DNA of 64,000 nt from positions 18,167,255 through 18,231,254 of the forward strand of contig NC_091138.1 of the NCBI RefSeq assembly GCF_041381155.1, read 5' to 3'. The notes under the pieces are model-generated. The model was given only the letters and a program-made list of their open reading frames with translations, had not been told where the DNA came from and did not search any database. Shown here piece by piece: positions 21,701-33,500 of the stretch. Position 1 is the first letter of the stretch. The number at the start of each line of letters is the position of its first letter. Made by a program: the position numbers and the translations under genes. The DNA is from Argopecten irradians (taxonomy: Eukaryota; Mollusca; Bivalvia; Pectinida; Pectinidae).

Positions 21701-24700
21701 GTTGAATTTTATTTTGAGATACCATTAAAACACATTTGTTTAATACAAAGATATCAACAAACATCGCATCTGAACGCCACTGAAAAAGGGCTCGTCACAA
21801 AATATGCGAAGCATTTTATTTCAAAAACAATTTATAACTCATTACGTATTGGCACATAAATAGCGAAATGTTCCTGCAGATATGCTGATGGAAATTAAAG
21901 ATAATGCAATGGGTCCTGCTTACGCATTTGATCCCTGGCGGAACTGAAGGCATGGCCAAGAACCACCCAGGAGATACTGAGGAATCGGATACCGTTAATT
22001 GCAGTTAGAGCTCCACTTCCTTGTTCTGTGTTGAGTAACTTCTTACCATTGGTATACACAGAAAACGTCATGGCCAGCCTTGTTAACATGCCTTTTATAT
22101 AAAAGGAAATGAAACAAAATGCACCAATAAATCGATTCGGTAAATTTCGACCACTCAATCTTAATATGTACTGTTTAATCATTTATCTTTTTATCTTAAG
22201 TTACTGTCAAAACTAACAATAACCAGATATATTAAAGTAAGGACTAAGGCGAAACAAAGAGTTGTTAAAACATTAATATACCTGTTTGTTGTGATTTTAT
22301 TTGTTGTTCTGTCACTTCACTATCGATTTGGTATTGGTTCTCTGAAGAAACAATGCTCTCGGATAGAACCTTTTCCTTAGATTTCTTTTGATAGTACACA
22401 ACATCGAATAACGTGGACAATATCATGAGGGTAGCAAAGACACAACACACTGTTCTACAAACAGAAAAAGTTTTGGATAAAAGTATTAAAAGAACATAAA
22501 ATATATTTATAGATATATCATATTATTTGCGTTTTTCTTTCTTTTAGTGAAATCATCAAAATATCAATGTATTTCGTGTATTTCTTTTAAACATACCAAT
22601 GAGGTGCATATCGTCAATCCAATGACAGTAGTAACCCAAATACGCATAGTTACTGTCGTATGTGATTTTATTTAGCATGTATTCACCCGAATTTGATGGA
22701 TCCATTCTGACTTCATTGCAGTTGAACGTTATATAACAACGACGTAAATGTCATTGAGTTCAGTGCTATCACATGGCGTATCTCAATACGTCTCGATACC
22801 TCCTAATATTACCAAGCCTATGTCATCGTCGCTTCATATGGTATATGATGACGTCATACTTACAACCCCGCAATACCAACTGCATCGTACTCCAGAGGTT
22901 CTGAACATCCCACTGAGGTTGTCTGGAGTGTAGATTGTCCAAGTGGTATCATTTCTAACACTGTCAATAGGATATTTAACAGTCATTGTCATTATCATAT
23001 ACAATATGTACCGGTAAACGTGTATTTATCAAATTCGATAAAATAGGTATTCTTTTGTTCTTTCCGTAAATTAGTCAATCAAACTATTTCATTAACTTTT
23101 CACAAAGCAAGAGATAATAATCAGAAGTGAGTCTATTAAGTAGATATAGAGGTATCTCAAAACAGCCAGGGTAAAAGTCGGCAAGTCTTGTGTATATATT
23201 TTTGTATATTTCGGGAGGCTGCGTTACACTTGTGTTGTGTGTTGAAATTGGCGATTTCCCGACAAGCCTTGTGCTGACCTGCCAAAATGGCTCACATGGG
23301 TAGACCGATAGACAGACTTATATTAGATTCTATTTTTCATGGTATATGATTTACTTACGAAGATTAATCACTGTTTTTGATTCCAATGCGGTACAACTAT
23401 TAGGAACGCATATCCCTATCTTTACAGTGAAACCTCCTGGAAAATTAGTGACTGATCCCTTTAGGACAAAAATAAAAAGATAAAATGAAATAGATATGGA
23501 AAGAAACGTTTGCTTATATAATTCAACAGAATTTAGATAATTATATTTCGTTAACGCTTAATGTTCAATCTTAAAAGCCACATACCGAAACGACGATTAA
23601 TTATTTCTTAAACATGTTGATCGGGTAAAGGAATAATAAAACACTGAAAATCGTCATTTATTTGTTTTTAAGATGATTAAAGAAATATTTTAGTACCAAT
23701 ATGTCTGTCAGTGGTAGAGAAGCCATGCAATACTTCCCATCAAACTTCCCAGCATGCACCGCCAGGCATTCGTCATAGGATCCGGTCCACATCATGTTTC
23801 CATCAAGAAGTCCGGCTGGAATTTTACCCGCTGCATCTATCACTGTAATAAGATTGGTTTGTACATTTGCACAAAAATTGTAAATGATGAGGACTCGGCT
23901 GAGCTAAGGAGAAGTGCATCTAACATCAAAGTAAAAGGATAGGAAAATAAACGAAAAAAAAACAGGATTTTTTTTCTCAATCTTCAAACCATCAATGTTG
24001 ATTTCAGTTGTTTTAATCATTGCCACCTTACTGGTAAGTATCATCCTCAGTCTGATTAAAGACAAAACATTTTAATTTGATGGAATCACATTATTTTGAT
24101 AGGTTTTAAAACATTTAACGACTATACGGAACGTTTGGCTGCAGAACTAAACGGAATTTGTCTAGAAATATTTTCATTTCTCTTAATCTCATCGAACATT
24201 TCGGGTTGATTCACGGTACAATTTTTCTTTTAGTGTTATATACCGATGCATAGTTCATACAGTAGAAATATAAACAGGATGAAGAGAACATTGCATTTCT
24301 TTAAAACTTAACTCTTATCTCTTAGTCTGTATTAGCCATTTATCAACAAAGAAAACAGTTTAGCTGTATGACAGTAGAGATGTTTAATGGCTCTGCTCTG
24401 ACATTTCGAGATGAGATTGTAAATTCGTCCATGATTTCACCTAAATTCTTTGGTGAATGAAGTTGATCATCACAAATTTACATATCGTTGATGTTCCCTT
24501 TGCATCTCATTACAAACCTCTATTTATTCTAAAACTATAAATACTTCTGTCATATATACGGTGCTGCTTTTACCCTATATTGTACTTTTATTTGATGATA
24601 AGCTCTCACATGTTGTATTGAAAATTTGGATATAAACACCTCATTTAAGTACATATGTTTGTTTGTTTCTTTGAGTTTACGGCCCATCGACAACTACGGT

Positions 24701-25864
24701 CATTTAGGGTCCAACTACAAGTCATGTAATAGTTTTAAGGATACAAATAAAATATATATAATGATTGCATATAAAACCGTCAAGATAAAACACGGACAAG
24801 TAAGAACTAAATCACAGATTGTATTTTTTCATTTGATAAAGGATTGCTTGAGATAAAATAGTTTTGATTAAAATACACGAGAACACACATTCACAGTGTT
24901 GATAAAATGATGTAATGTTGAGTTGATAGGATAAGATAAAAAATCGTTCATATATTTAAATGAAAAAAAAAATCAAAAAAATCGTGTTTTCTGTTTACGT
25001 CATTAAATCATTGTCTAAATCCTCGAGTAAACATAAGTGACCTTTGTTATCAAGCTAATACACATATTTCTCAACTTCAAAACCCTTTAGGTGAAGTAGG
25101 TGCGGGGCATTGCACAACTAGGCTGTGGATCGAACCCGGAACCTCCGAACCCTAACCGGATACTCTATTGATTGATATATTTGGTTTCGAGAGATGTTCT
25201 CCGTATATGGTTACAAACAATAATACTTATTTGATGTTTGTTTGTCAGTACGTCCAGTTGCTTGCGATAGTCGGTGTACTACCGACATCATACCAATAGA
25301 ATTCAATATGTATATTTGAAAATACTTACATTGGATAGCCCATTGTTTCCTATTCATGAGCTCTGAAAGAATGATTTGTATGTCACTATTGCACTGAGAA
25401 GAAATATTTTGTGACAAACCATCCCCGAGATTCTGTATTTCGTTTGGGATGTTCGCGAGCTGCCCGGCATACTGAGAAAGGCCTTGTTGGTTACTGGAGC
25501 CGGATCCTAATAACTGGAGGACTTTCTGTAGATTCCCCGGTGTCATGATTGAAATAGGGAAAGACACATTGTTGGACTGAATAAAGTTTCCAATCTGCTT
25601 TTGAACCACTCCTATAATGTTTGGATTAAGAAGAACGTTTTGAAAAGCTTGCCAATATTTCTGGAGCCGTGCTCCATCTGCGGTTGATATGTTGGCGACC
25701 TCGCTGGTCTGAGATATTGGTCTTCGTGTGGTACCAGATGTTGTGTTCACAAAATCACCATTGAAATTAGTTATTGTTCCATTTGTTGAATTAGTACCAA
25801 GTATTTGATCAGGGCAGCATGTCATAAAGATAATTAAAATCATAGAATACTTGTGTCTATACAT
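15800..25864 (-). CDS. nrf-6-like: NRF-6-like acyltransferase, paralogue 2 (15 exons)
   Basis: Predicted 784-residue NRF-6-type membrane acyltransferase. Exons, high to low: 25864-25330, 23842-23697, 23458-23359, 22960-22864, 22454-22282, 22091-21924, 20897-20804, 19793-19701, 19334-19169, 18760-18681, 18095-17970, 17140-17014, 16752-16566, 16283-16141, 15919-15800. The start at 25864 (MYRHKYSMILIIF) is chosen over the in-frame ATG at 25882 because it gives a signal peptide aligned with paralogues 1 and 3. Seen: 'SFPISIMTPGNLQK', 'SYDECLAVHAGKFDGKYC', 'CVPNSCT', and R386-X10-H397 in 'RFLSISWVVLGH'. C-terminal hydrophobic segments include 'CRMGPYIVGIVTGYTIY' and 'FVPLGRLSYCIYLTH'. Exon phases equal those of the other copies. 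Introns 6, 8, 11 and 12 carry retroposon pieces. A 28-bp minisatellite lies about 300 bp upstream of the start. Substrate unknown. Confidence 0.93.
16890..17010 (-). repeat. Degraded retroposon head fragment
   Basis: The run 'gtgtcttgtccaagggaca', 'aatttagtcgccttttaca', 'cagcaggtacgactctaac' follows the head part of the 540-bp retroposon, with a large internal gap. It lies in intron 12 of gene 2 and abuts exon 12 within a few bases. Confidence 0.65.
17253..17628 (+). mobile_element. 5'-truncated 540-bp retroposon with 12-bp target duplication
   Basis: The copy begins inside the tRNA-like part ('tgagcgttcgcccctg') and ends with the CAAA tail. It is flanked by 'attaaatgcact' at 17241-17252 and 17629-17640. 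Truncation at the 5' end plus a direct flanking duplication and a simple-repeat tail are the hallmarks of LINE-driven target-primed reverse transcription. It lies in intron 11 of gene 2. Confidence 0.85.
19867..20402 (-). mobile_element. Full-length 540-bp retroposon, 10-bp target duplication
   Basis: This is a whole copy on the minus strand in intron 7 of gene 2, from head 'atggccctgcaggtagggc' to tail (AAAC)n. The flanks 'tagagttttg' at 19857-19866 and 20403-20412 are direct repeats. The internal 'ctctgggttctgtcccctgg' with its upstream 'gagcgctcgcccctgtg' resembles the B-box half of a tRNA, so a tRNA-related SINE origin is likely. There is no ORF of its own. Confidence 0.85.
21170..21628 (+). 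repeat. Diverged 540-bp retroposon copy
   Basis: From 'gatcgtaaaaggtggtta' to 'gaggacattaattcaacc' and an AAAC tail the order of family blocks is kept with many substitutions. It is thus older than the copies at 19867 and 38871. It lies in intron 6 of gene 2. Confidence 0.75.
25085..25170 (-). repeat. tRNA-derived SINE fragment
   Basis: The minus strand reads 'tagagtatccggtta' then 'ggttccgggttcgatccac', i.e. the anticodon-arm and T-arm half of a tRNA with a good B box. No acceptor stem or complete cloverleaf is present, so this is a SINE fragment and not a tRNA gene. Confidence 0.5.
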
Positions 25865-26159
25865 TTCTGCTGGTCGTAGCACACTGTCTGTGTTGTTCTT
25901 TTAGCAGATAGTACTTTACAGCGCGGTTACAAACATTTAAATGATCAAGATATGTGACACCATTGGTAATGATTAATGTGGTGGGATGGAGAGTTTTTAT
26001 TTGTGGAGATAAACTAGTGTCTATACTTTGATCTGTACTGATAACACGCTCATGTTGTGTTACCGTGAGATATAGGACTACCCAGTGCATAGTTGTAAAA
26101 ATATCCACACAACAGCGAGGACAACCAGCAATTGGTAGGGGAAATTTATACGAGCAATA

Positions 26160-26545
26160 TACAAAAGGAATTTATTATTTCAGCAATATACAAGAGGAAC
26201 TTCTATTTCAGCAATTGCCAGGAGGAATTTATATTTCAGCTATTGGGGGAGGAATTCATATTTCAGCAATGGCCAGGAGGAATTTATATTTCAGCTGTTG
26301 GGGAGGAATTTATATTTCAGCAATGGCAAGGAGGAATTTATATTTCAACAATTGCCAGGATGAATTTATATTTCAACAATTGCTAGGAGGAATTCATATT
26401 TCAACAATTGCCAGGAGGAATTTATATTTCAACAATTGCCAGGAGGAATTTATATTTCAGCAATGGCCAGGAGGAATTTATATTTCAGCAATGGCAAGGA
26501 GGAATTTATATTTCAACAATTGCCAGGAGGAATTTACAAAGTAAA
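26160..26545. repeat. 28-bp minisatellite upstream of gene 2
   Basis: About thirteen copies of a unit like 'gccaggaggaatttatat' + 'ttcagcaatg', with CAG/CAA, GGCC/TTGCC and short-unit variants. Because 28 is not a multiple of three, three units read as a 28-residue period in every forward frame. The long ORF over it is therefore a by-product and not a gene. It lies roughly 300-680 bp upstream of the gene 2 ATG. Confidence 0.85.
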
Positions 26546-27497
26546 ATTTAGGACATGTAGTGAACATTACACTGGAAAAGGCGGAAGCAGGGAATGGATA
26601 GAAAGTTCTCCATAGTATTTAAGTTTTCCATATGCGTTTGGTATGAGTGTAAGGTTATAGATTTTTAAGATCAAGGATAATTTTATTGTACTTGGTTATA
26701 AATCAATATAAGATGTTATTGGTAAGTAAGATGCCTATCTACCCTTTCCAGTCAACCGTTTCGATACAATTCCTTAACGTGGGAAAGAAATAGCTAGCTA
26801 CGCTACGGTACCATACGTGAAAAAAACAAAAACAAATATCCAGTCATACCAGTAGCAAAGTAGTTCGTAGACAAAACTTCGGGAGATTTGTCTTTGTGAG
26901 CGAGTTAGAGCATAAGAATTAGTTTTAATATTTTGTTTGCTTTGCGTCATAAATCAAGAGCAGTCCAATAAGTTTCTACATATACCATAAAGAAATTAAT
27001 AATAAGAGAATTATGCAGGATTGAAAGTATATAAAAAGATATTTTCTAAATTAAGATAAAATATCCAAAATGTTCTTTACAAACTTTTTAAAAATCAGAG
27101 TATTCAGAACATCATATATGCAAATTGATGTCGTCTTCTGTTGACCGTGTTGATCAATAAACAAGGTGTATTTGGTTTTAAACATGACTTAGATTTTTCT
27201 ATGGAAAAAATATAGTAAATGTCGTTTTTCTTTTAAAGAGTTGGAAAATTACACGTTGGTTGATTATAGTTTCATAGGATATTTCACAAACACATATCAA
27301 TCATTTTATAATGGTATTTTATTTTAATTTCTTCACATGTTTAGGTTATTGAAGGTTTTTTGACAAAAATATACTTGGTCACTAAATTCAATTATATAAG
27401 ACAGTGAGCAATATCAAGACGCTTAGCTCAGTTTAATTAAATTCTAAATTGTCAATCAACTACACCACTTGTATATTCAATACTCAAAAAATCATGT

Positions 27498-27545
27498 TTT
27501 GCCTTGTCAGAAAATAATTTTCTCGACATACATCTTTGGAATGTT
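27498..27545 (-). repeat. Old tandem copy of the end of exon 15 in gene 3 3' UTR
   Basis: The minus strand reads PKMYVEKIIF then stop, matching PMMVLEKIIF near the true C-terminus, at an offset of about 63 bp. It lies 3' of the real stop at 27555-27557, so it is untranslated. It looks like a small, old tandem duplication of the gene end. Confidence 0.55.
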
Positions 27546-27554
27546 GTCCATCAA

Positions 27555-30500
27555 TTATTTCTTTCCTCGTCTGAAGATGATCTTTTCGAGAACCATCATT
27601 GGGGTTTCGAAGGTAAGCGTGGCAACAATAGCTGTCAGAATGGAGAGGACCAGGGATCCTAGGAAAATGTAAGTCTGAAACAAATCATACCATGATTATT
27701 GAATTATTTATTATGTATTATTTAAAGAAATATGAAATCCAGCGAAGAGGTATGCATGCGAAAGACAATCAATTTATTTTTGAAAGAAGGAAAGAAAATA
27801 CTTACTTTGTGCAAAAAAAATATTTTTGTAATCTTTTTATTCCACATTCACATTTTTTCTTATGCAATGGAAAGCTTCTACAAATTTTACATGTGCGTGC
27901 GATTACGTAAACAATTTAATAGCAGAATACTTACAAATTCTAAATTTGTCGCGTAAAATGGCTTTCGCAAAACTTGCAGGTAGTAATAAATGACGAGGGG
28001 GTGCGTCAAATAAATACAATAGCTGAGTCTACCAAGGGGGACGAACAGCTTCCACGACAGAAAGTTGTTTACTAAGCCTACAACAAAATGAATATTCAAC
28101 GGATTTAAAAAAAAGCATTGACATAATTTAAAATATTTTTTTCTATATTTTATTGCATAAAAACATTTTACATATAAACAACTTGTACATAGTCATCATT
28201 CACTAACTTTCTCATCTCTCATTTTTTAAGCATTTTGTTATATGATCATCTTAACTTCAGCATATTATCGCACTTTTATTTCCTTTCGTTGTACAAATAT
28301 CTCTCATTTTCTCTCATTTTTATTACAATTACTCTAATACTATCGTTCTCTTACTTACTCCTATTTCATTCAATATAATATCTAATATTTTCTTAATGCT
28401 TGTTAGGTTGTATATTTTTTACATCCCTCTCATTGACTCATTCTACATTCTCTCGTTCTATTACAATCACACTTCATTTTCTAGTATCGTAGTCAATTTT
28501 TCCAATGTCCCATCCAATCCAAAAATGTTTGATGTTCTGATTAAATTATTTTTAGTGTGTCTGAATATAAAATTTTCGTCATGATCAGTGTTTTGATATT
28601 TAATAATGTTTTTTGTTTTCCAAATCCACCATTTTGTTGTCATTATAATAAAACTGGTAATGATTTGCTGTTCCTTGTTGAAATAAGCATTCAGTCCTAA
28701 CATAATGTGTTTTTCTTCCATAATATAATTTGGGGGTAAGTTAAATAGCCTTATAATGACATTTTTTAATTTTTTGCCATAGTAATTTAATTTTTGGGCA
28801 TGAATAAAATAAATGAGTTAAGGTTTCTTCATTAATTTTACAGAATGTACATAGGCCGTTTGACTTCTTCATTAGTTTAAGTTTATGTTCTGTGCTTACT
28901 ATTCTTTGTATAAGTTCCATTGAAAATCTTTACATTTTTTATCTGCAATTGAATATTTGATTGTTTGCCAAATTAGTTTCCAATTTATATCCTCGTTATT
29001 AAAGTAGTGTTCCCATTTGTTCATTTGTTTAGTTTTTGAGCTATTGCTATACAAAATGTGTTTAAAAACTTTTGAGGTCCTAAGTGTATTTATAATTTTC
29101 TCATTGTATATTAGACATAGATCGTCGGTGATCTTAGTTATTTCTTGGGCATCTTCTTGTTGGTTTTCTAAGATTTGTAACCAGTTACTAGGTATTGCCT
29201 TCTTTATTTTAGCAAATTCTGATATTCAGTTATGTCTGTTGATTAATTTATTCTGTAATGCTTCGGAAGTTATAAATCTGCTTTCTGTATTATTCCATAC
29301 ATGTTTGATTTTAGATATTCCGCTCTTACACCAATGTTTAAAGAAAAGTGGTTTGTGCTTAAATAATATTTTTTAATAATTTAAAATATTAACTCTATTC
29401 ATTTTACATCCATTGCGAAAGAAGTTTCACAACTTATACAAATCACTTTCGATGGCCAGGATAAAAGCGCGCTAGGGGTCTTAGATGGGAGGAAACCAGA
29501 GTGCCCGGAGAAAACCCATGTGATCGTTTAGGTGACCCCCGACCTTAGGCAGTGGCGTAACCACTACAACACCTGATCACCCATTTACAAATGAATTCAA
29601 TTTCATATACATACATTATATCTACATTTATCAGATAACTAGCCGGTTCAGTCATATGATATATCATAACAAAATTTATGACGTTACATGTAGTTATGAA
29701 GTCATTAGAAATACGTGAATGATATCGCAATACATCTCATTTGAATCGGATCGTTGGTCAGGTTGTGGAAATTCAAGAAAGTAAAAAAAAAATCAATTGG
29801 TGTGAAATCTTACCTCCATTACCGGTGACACAGGCGAAGATAACCCAGCAGACACACATTCCCCACACAGAACGATGAAGAGCGTTATAAAGTGCAGAGA
29901 TACCATTATCCCATTGACTTCCGGTAACAGGATCGGAAATTCCATACACCACAACACAAGCAACCACAGTCATAGCGACCCAAATAAGAAGGTTTAGCTC
30001 CTATAAAAATACAACGAATATAGTGTACTTAAATAATGCGCCAGATGAGGTACGTTTAATTATGATAATTATGTAATCCTGTCATTCAATCGTGTCGACT
30101 AATTACCATCACATAGTCAATTGTTGTAATATTAAGCAATTATAATAATACCTTGTAATAAAAAAATAATTATCTATTATGGCCTGGTTGAGAGGGCACT
30201 ATTGCCCCATAGTATTGTCGAGGGATGGAAAAGTGCCCGAGCCGAAGTATGGACAATAAGGCCCGGGCACTATTGCAAATAGTACCCATGTGTGTAGCCA
30301 ATCAGAATCCGGTATTCTGTTACGTGATGTACTCATGTGCCATATGAATCATGTATTGTATGTGTATAAAGTATATATATTAAAATCTTATTTTTATAAT
30401 GCATCGTACTTAAAACAAGCTCCATATAAATTATCTACATGTATATATTTAAAATCAAAATGCCCCATTAACTTAAAAAGGTGTACCGACGACATTGTCT

Positions 30501-33500
30501 AAATTGCAGTATATAACCTGTTTTGAGTAAGTTACCTTCGATATTTTGAAGTCGCCATTGGTGCGGTAGATGATATACCCGGTTACTATGCCAACAATAT
30601 ATGGTCCCATACGGCACCAAGGGACTATGTAGTAGTCGAAAAAGTAGTGGATAAATTTTTCCCTGAAATGTTCAAGTTTTAAACTTTCAATAGTCTGTAG
30701 AATGACATCCAGTAGAACCCTGAGTGTAGGTTTTTCGCCCTCAAAAATCATATTTGACTCTTTGAAAAAGTATGTCTTTTGATCATTTACATGTCTTTTG
30801 ACTATTCAGATTTCTGAGAAATAGTTATTTGACTTCTTAAACAGCTTGAAGTCAAGAGTCAAATTGATGCCCTGCGGTAGTACTATAAATACTACCAAAC
30901 ACTCCTCCCATTATGAATAATTACTAGAATTATCGAACGTGCGTGTATGCATTTTGTGTAATTACTTTTGATGGTTTTGATTTTACGTCCTATTGACAGC
31001 AAAGGTCATTTAATTAATGTCTTCACTGTGAGTACTGATCAATGTTCCTGTTGTGCCTCCTTGTAATAGTGGAATGTTTGGGACGACTGGTTTACCCGTT
31101 ATCAGTATAATGTGATAGATTAGGTGTGTTGGATAGTGACTCTTACTGCTTTCTTTAGTATTTTAGCACTATTCCCCTACAGTTAGGACATAGAAATTTT
31201 GACAATGATTCCATACCTGTATTGCATCTGAGAAGAGGTTGTTAATGAGGTATAATCATATATCTAGGATACAAGAAACATGATTTAATATCAAAGAAAA
31301 AAGTTTTAATAAATATACAAACATGAGGGCGGGATCGGTGGACGTAATGGTGGGCAGCAGTCGATAATGGCTCGAAATCACTGCGGTAACTATGGTGATG
31401 ACTAAAAGGGCCAAAACGTTGACGGCAAGACCAATCTTTTTAGAACTGGAATATTGAAATAAGGACAGTTCAATTAAAAACATTCAACAGTCATACTTAT
31501 AAAATCTGTTACCTGTGGTTAGGAATTTGTAACATAATCCCAACCGAAGCGTTAGCCAAGGTTGGGATCTTCCAAAATCTTAGCCCGAGACTGAAATAAC
31601 CCGATCTCGATCACTTACAGGTAATAGATTTTTTTCTCGTGCCGCTAAGATATAACAAAACTCATCTATATACGCGTTTAGAGTGTAAAATATCCCGTCT
31701 TGTGCTTCCTGATGGTTCAAAGATAGTTAACCATTTCATCTGCGCTTCAAAGTCAAACCGCGTAAAACTATATCGAAGAAAAACGATGATCAATTGGTAC
31801 ATAGTGTTTTAATAATCAAAATCAACAACCCAACAATGCATGGTAAATGACTGAATGCACATATTTCTAATCATATTGATTTTCTGAAGCGTGTGACGTC
31901 ATCAATTTGAGAGTATGACGTCACATGCGCAGACAGTTACATGAATGGCGTAAAATTTCGACAAAAATCAAGTAAATTTTGAGAAACTGTTCAATGTTAA
32001 GGGCATCCCAGTTGTTCGGTAAGGTAGACAACTCCAAACAATGTGTCGAGCAAACAAAATAATCAATACAGAAAATAGTAATTGTCATACTTCCACCATC
32101 ATCACTACCATAAGAACAGATATTGATTGCTGTCCATTGAAATTGAGTTTTTATTAATATATATATATCTAGAGTAGAATGGTGTTTCGATCATCCACTA
32201 CAATTGCATGATCGAATTATAACAATGTTCTTTTTTATCAAAGCAACGTGAATACTAAACAGACAAAACTACTTCGAATATTTCAACAATTCGTAAAAAA
32301 AGGAGTAGAAAGTGTTATCTGTATATGGAAAATACATAGCAAACTTCACACTTTCTAAGGAAAAACGACTATTTCGATATCGAATCCAACCTAGTTCTGG
32401 TGAGTATAATCAAGGACTTACAAATAAAGCGGCACCAGGAGAAGTGGACTCACTACGTAGAACTGCATGTCATTGGCCAGATACCACGACCAATTGAAAC
32501 ACTAAAACAAATTCAATTCTGTACTAATTGTTTAGTTGTAGCAAGTCCTTTTAATCATGCATTTACATGGCTTCTCTGACCTCAAATTCTCGAAAGGAAA
32601 TAGACCACATAAGAGTCAAAACTTAAAATATTTCTATTATATAATCTATGTTAATAATTTTAGCCTAAAGTTCGTTTTTTAACTTAAGTTTGTTTCGAGA
32701 AATCGGGGCCAGATTTAGAGTTTCGACCTAATATTCCAACTTAAAAGTCAAATTTTGTTAACGAATTTTCTGATAACTAATTCTGTATTTATCCTTTTTT
32801 AATGTCTTAAAAGTGTTAAATCGCAGAGACGTCCTAATAGAACAAACATCTTCAGGATCTACACGAAGTTTTAGTTACGCAAACATATCTTATACTGACA
32901 GTCTATTTCTTTATAGGATCATTCCAATTTCCCACTGATATTTCATACGAATGTGGATTAAACCAGAAATTAAATATACGACATACCATTTCTTTCGCCT
33001 TGACGACGTTGTTTATGTACAGGATATTTGTCCACCATGATTTTCGGCAGAGATCTCCGTCCACCCCATCTTTTAAAAAGAACGGTCCATCTCCAGCATA
33101 ACGAAAGAGAGACATCTCCAGAAACAACACCAACATGTAGGCTGGGGTAAGTCTGGTGAGGCGAGAAAAACAAATGATAGTAGAAAATATCACAAATGCG
33201 AGTTAGACATTATTAAATTCACTCACAACCTGATACCTTTTCAAGTACCAAACTGTTATCATGTAACAATATTTTTAACACATGAAAGACCTTTAGAAAA
33301 TTTGCTTTAATTAGAATAATCGAAGAAATGTTATTCAATAAAAAAGTAAGAAAGATAGCTGTTCTCGATTGATTGAACTGACCTCCAGAAACGGTGGAAG
33401 TAGAACATGAACCAGTTGATTCGTCCCTTCTCCCTCTTCATCTCTTTCATAAACAGGTAAGATACCAGTAGTCCGCTATAAACAATGTACAATTTCAGTT

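Larger units (their letters stand above)
25865..27554. other. Spacer between gene 2 promoter and gene 3 3' end
   Basis: It holds the upstream region of gene 2, the 28-bp minisatellite (26160-26545), about 900 bp of AT-rich sequence in which I see nothing, and the 3' UTR of gene 3 with a diverged copy of its last codons (27498-27545). Confidence 0.6.

Noticed and set aside
25090-25165. Possible tRNA gene (good B box)
   Set aside because: Only the 3' half of a tRNA is recognisable and no acceptor stem can be drawn. It is a SINE fragment.
15800-25882. Start of gene 2 at the upstream in-frame ATG (25882)
   Set aside because: MLRPAE would precede the signal peptide and has no counterpart in genes 1 and 3. 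The ATG at 25864 aligns with them.
26065-26544. 159-residue open frame with repeated 'QEEFIFQQ'-like segments
   Set aside because: It is produced by the 28-bp minisatellite, which is open in more than one frame. There is no start context or domain.
26160-26545. Direct repeats that might suggest a CRISPR array
   Set aside because: There are no spacers between units, and the DNA is animal. It is a minisatellite.
28400-29376. A host gene on the minus strand within gene 3 intron 13
   Set aside because: The zinc-binding tail and following residues fit a LINE ORF2 end, and the frame is broken. No host function is implied.
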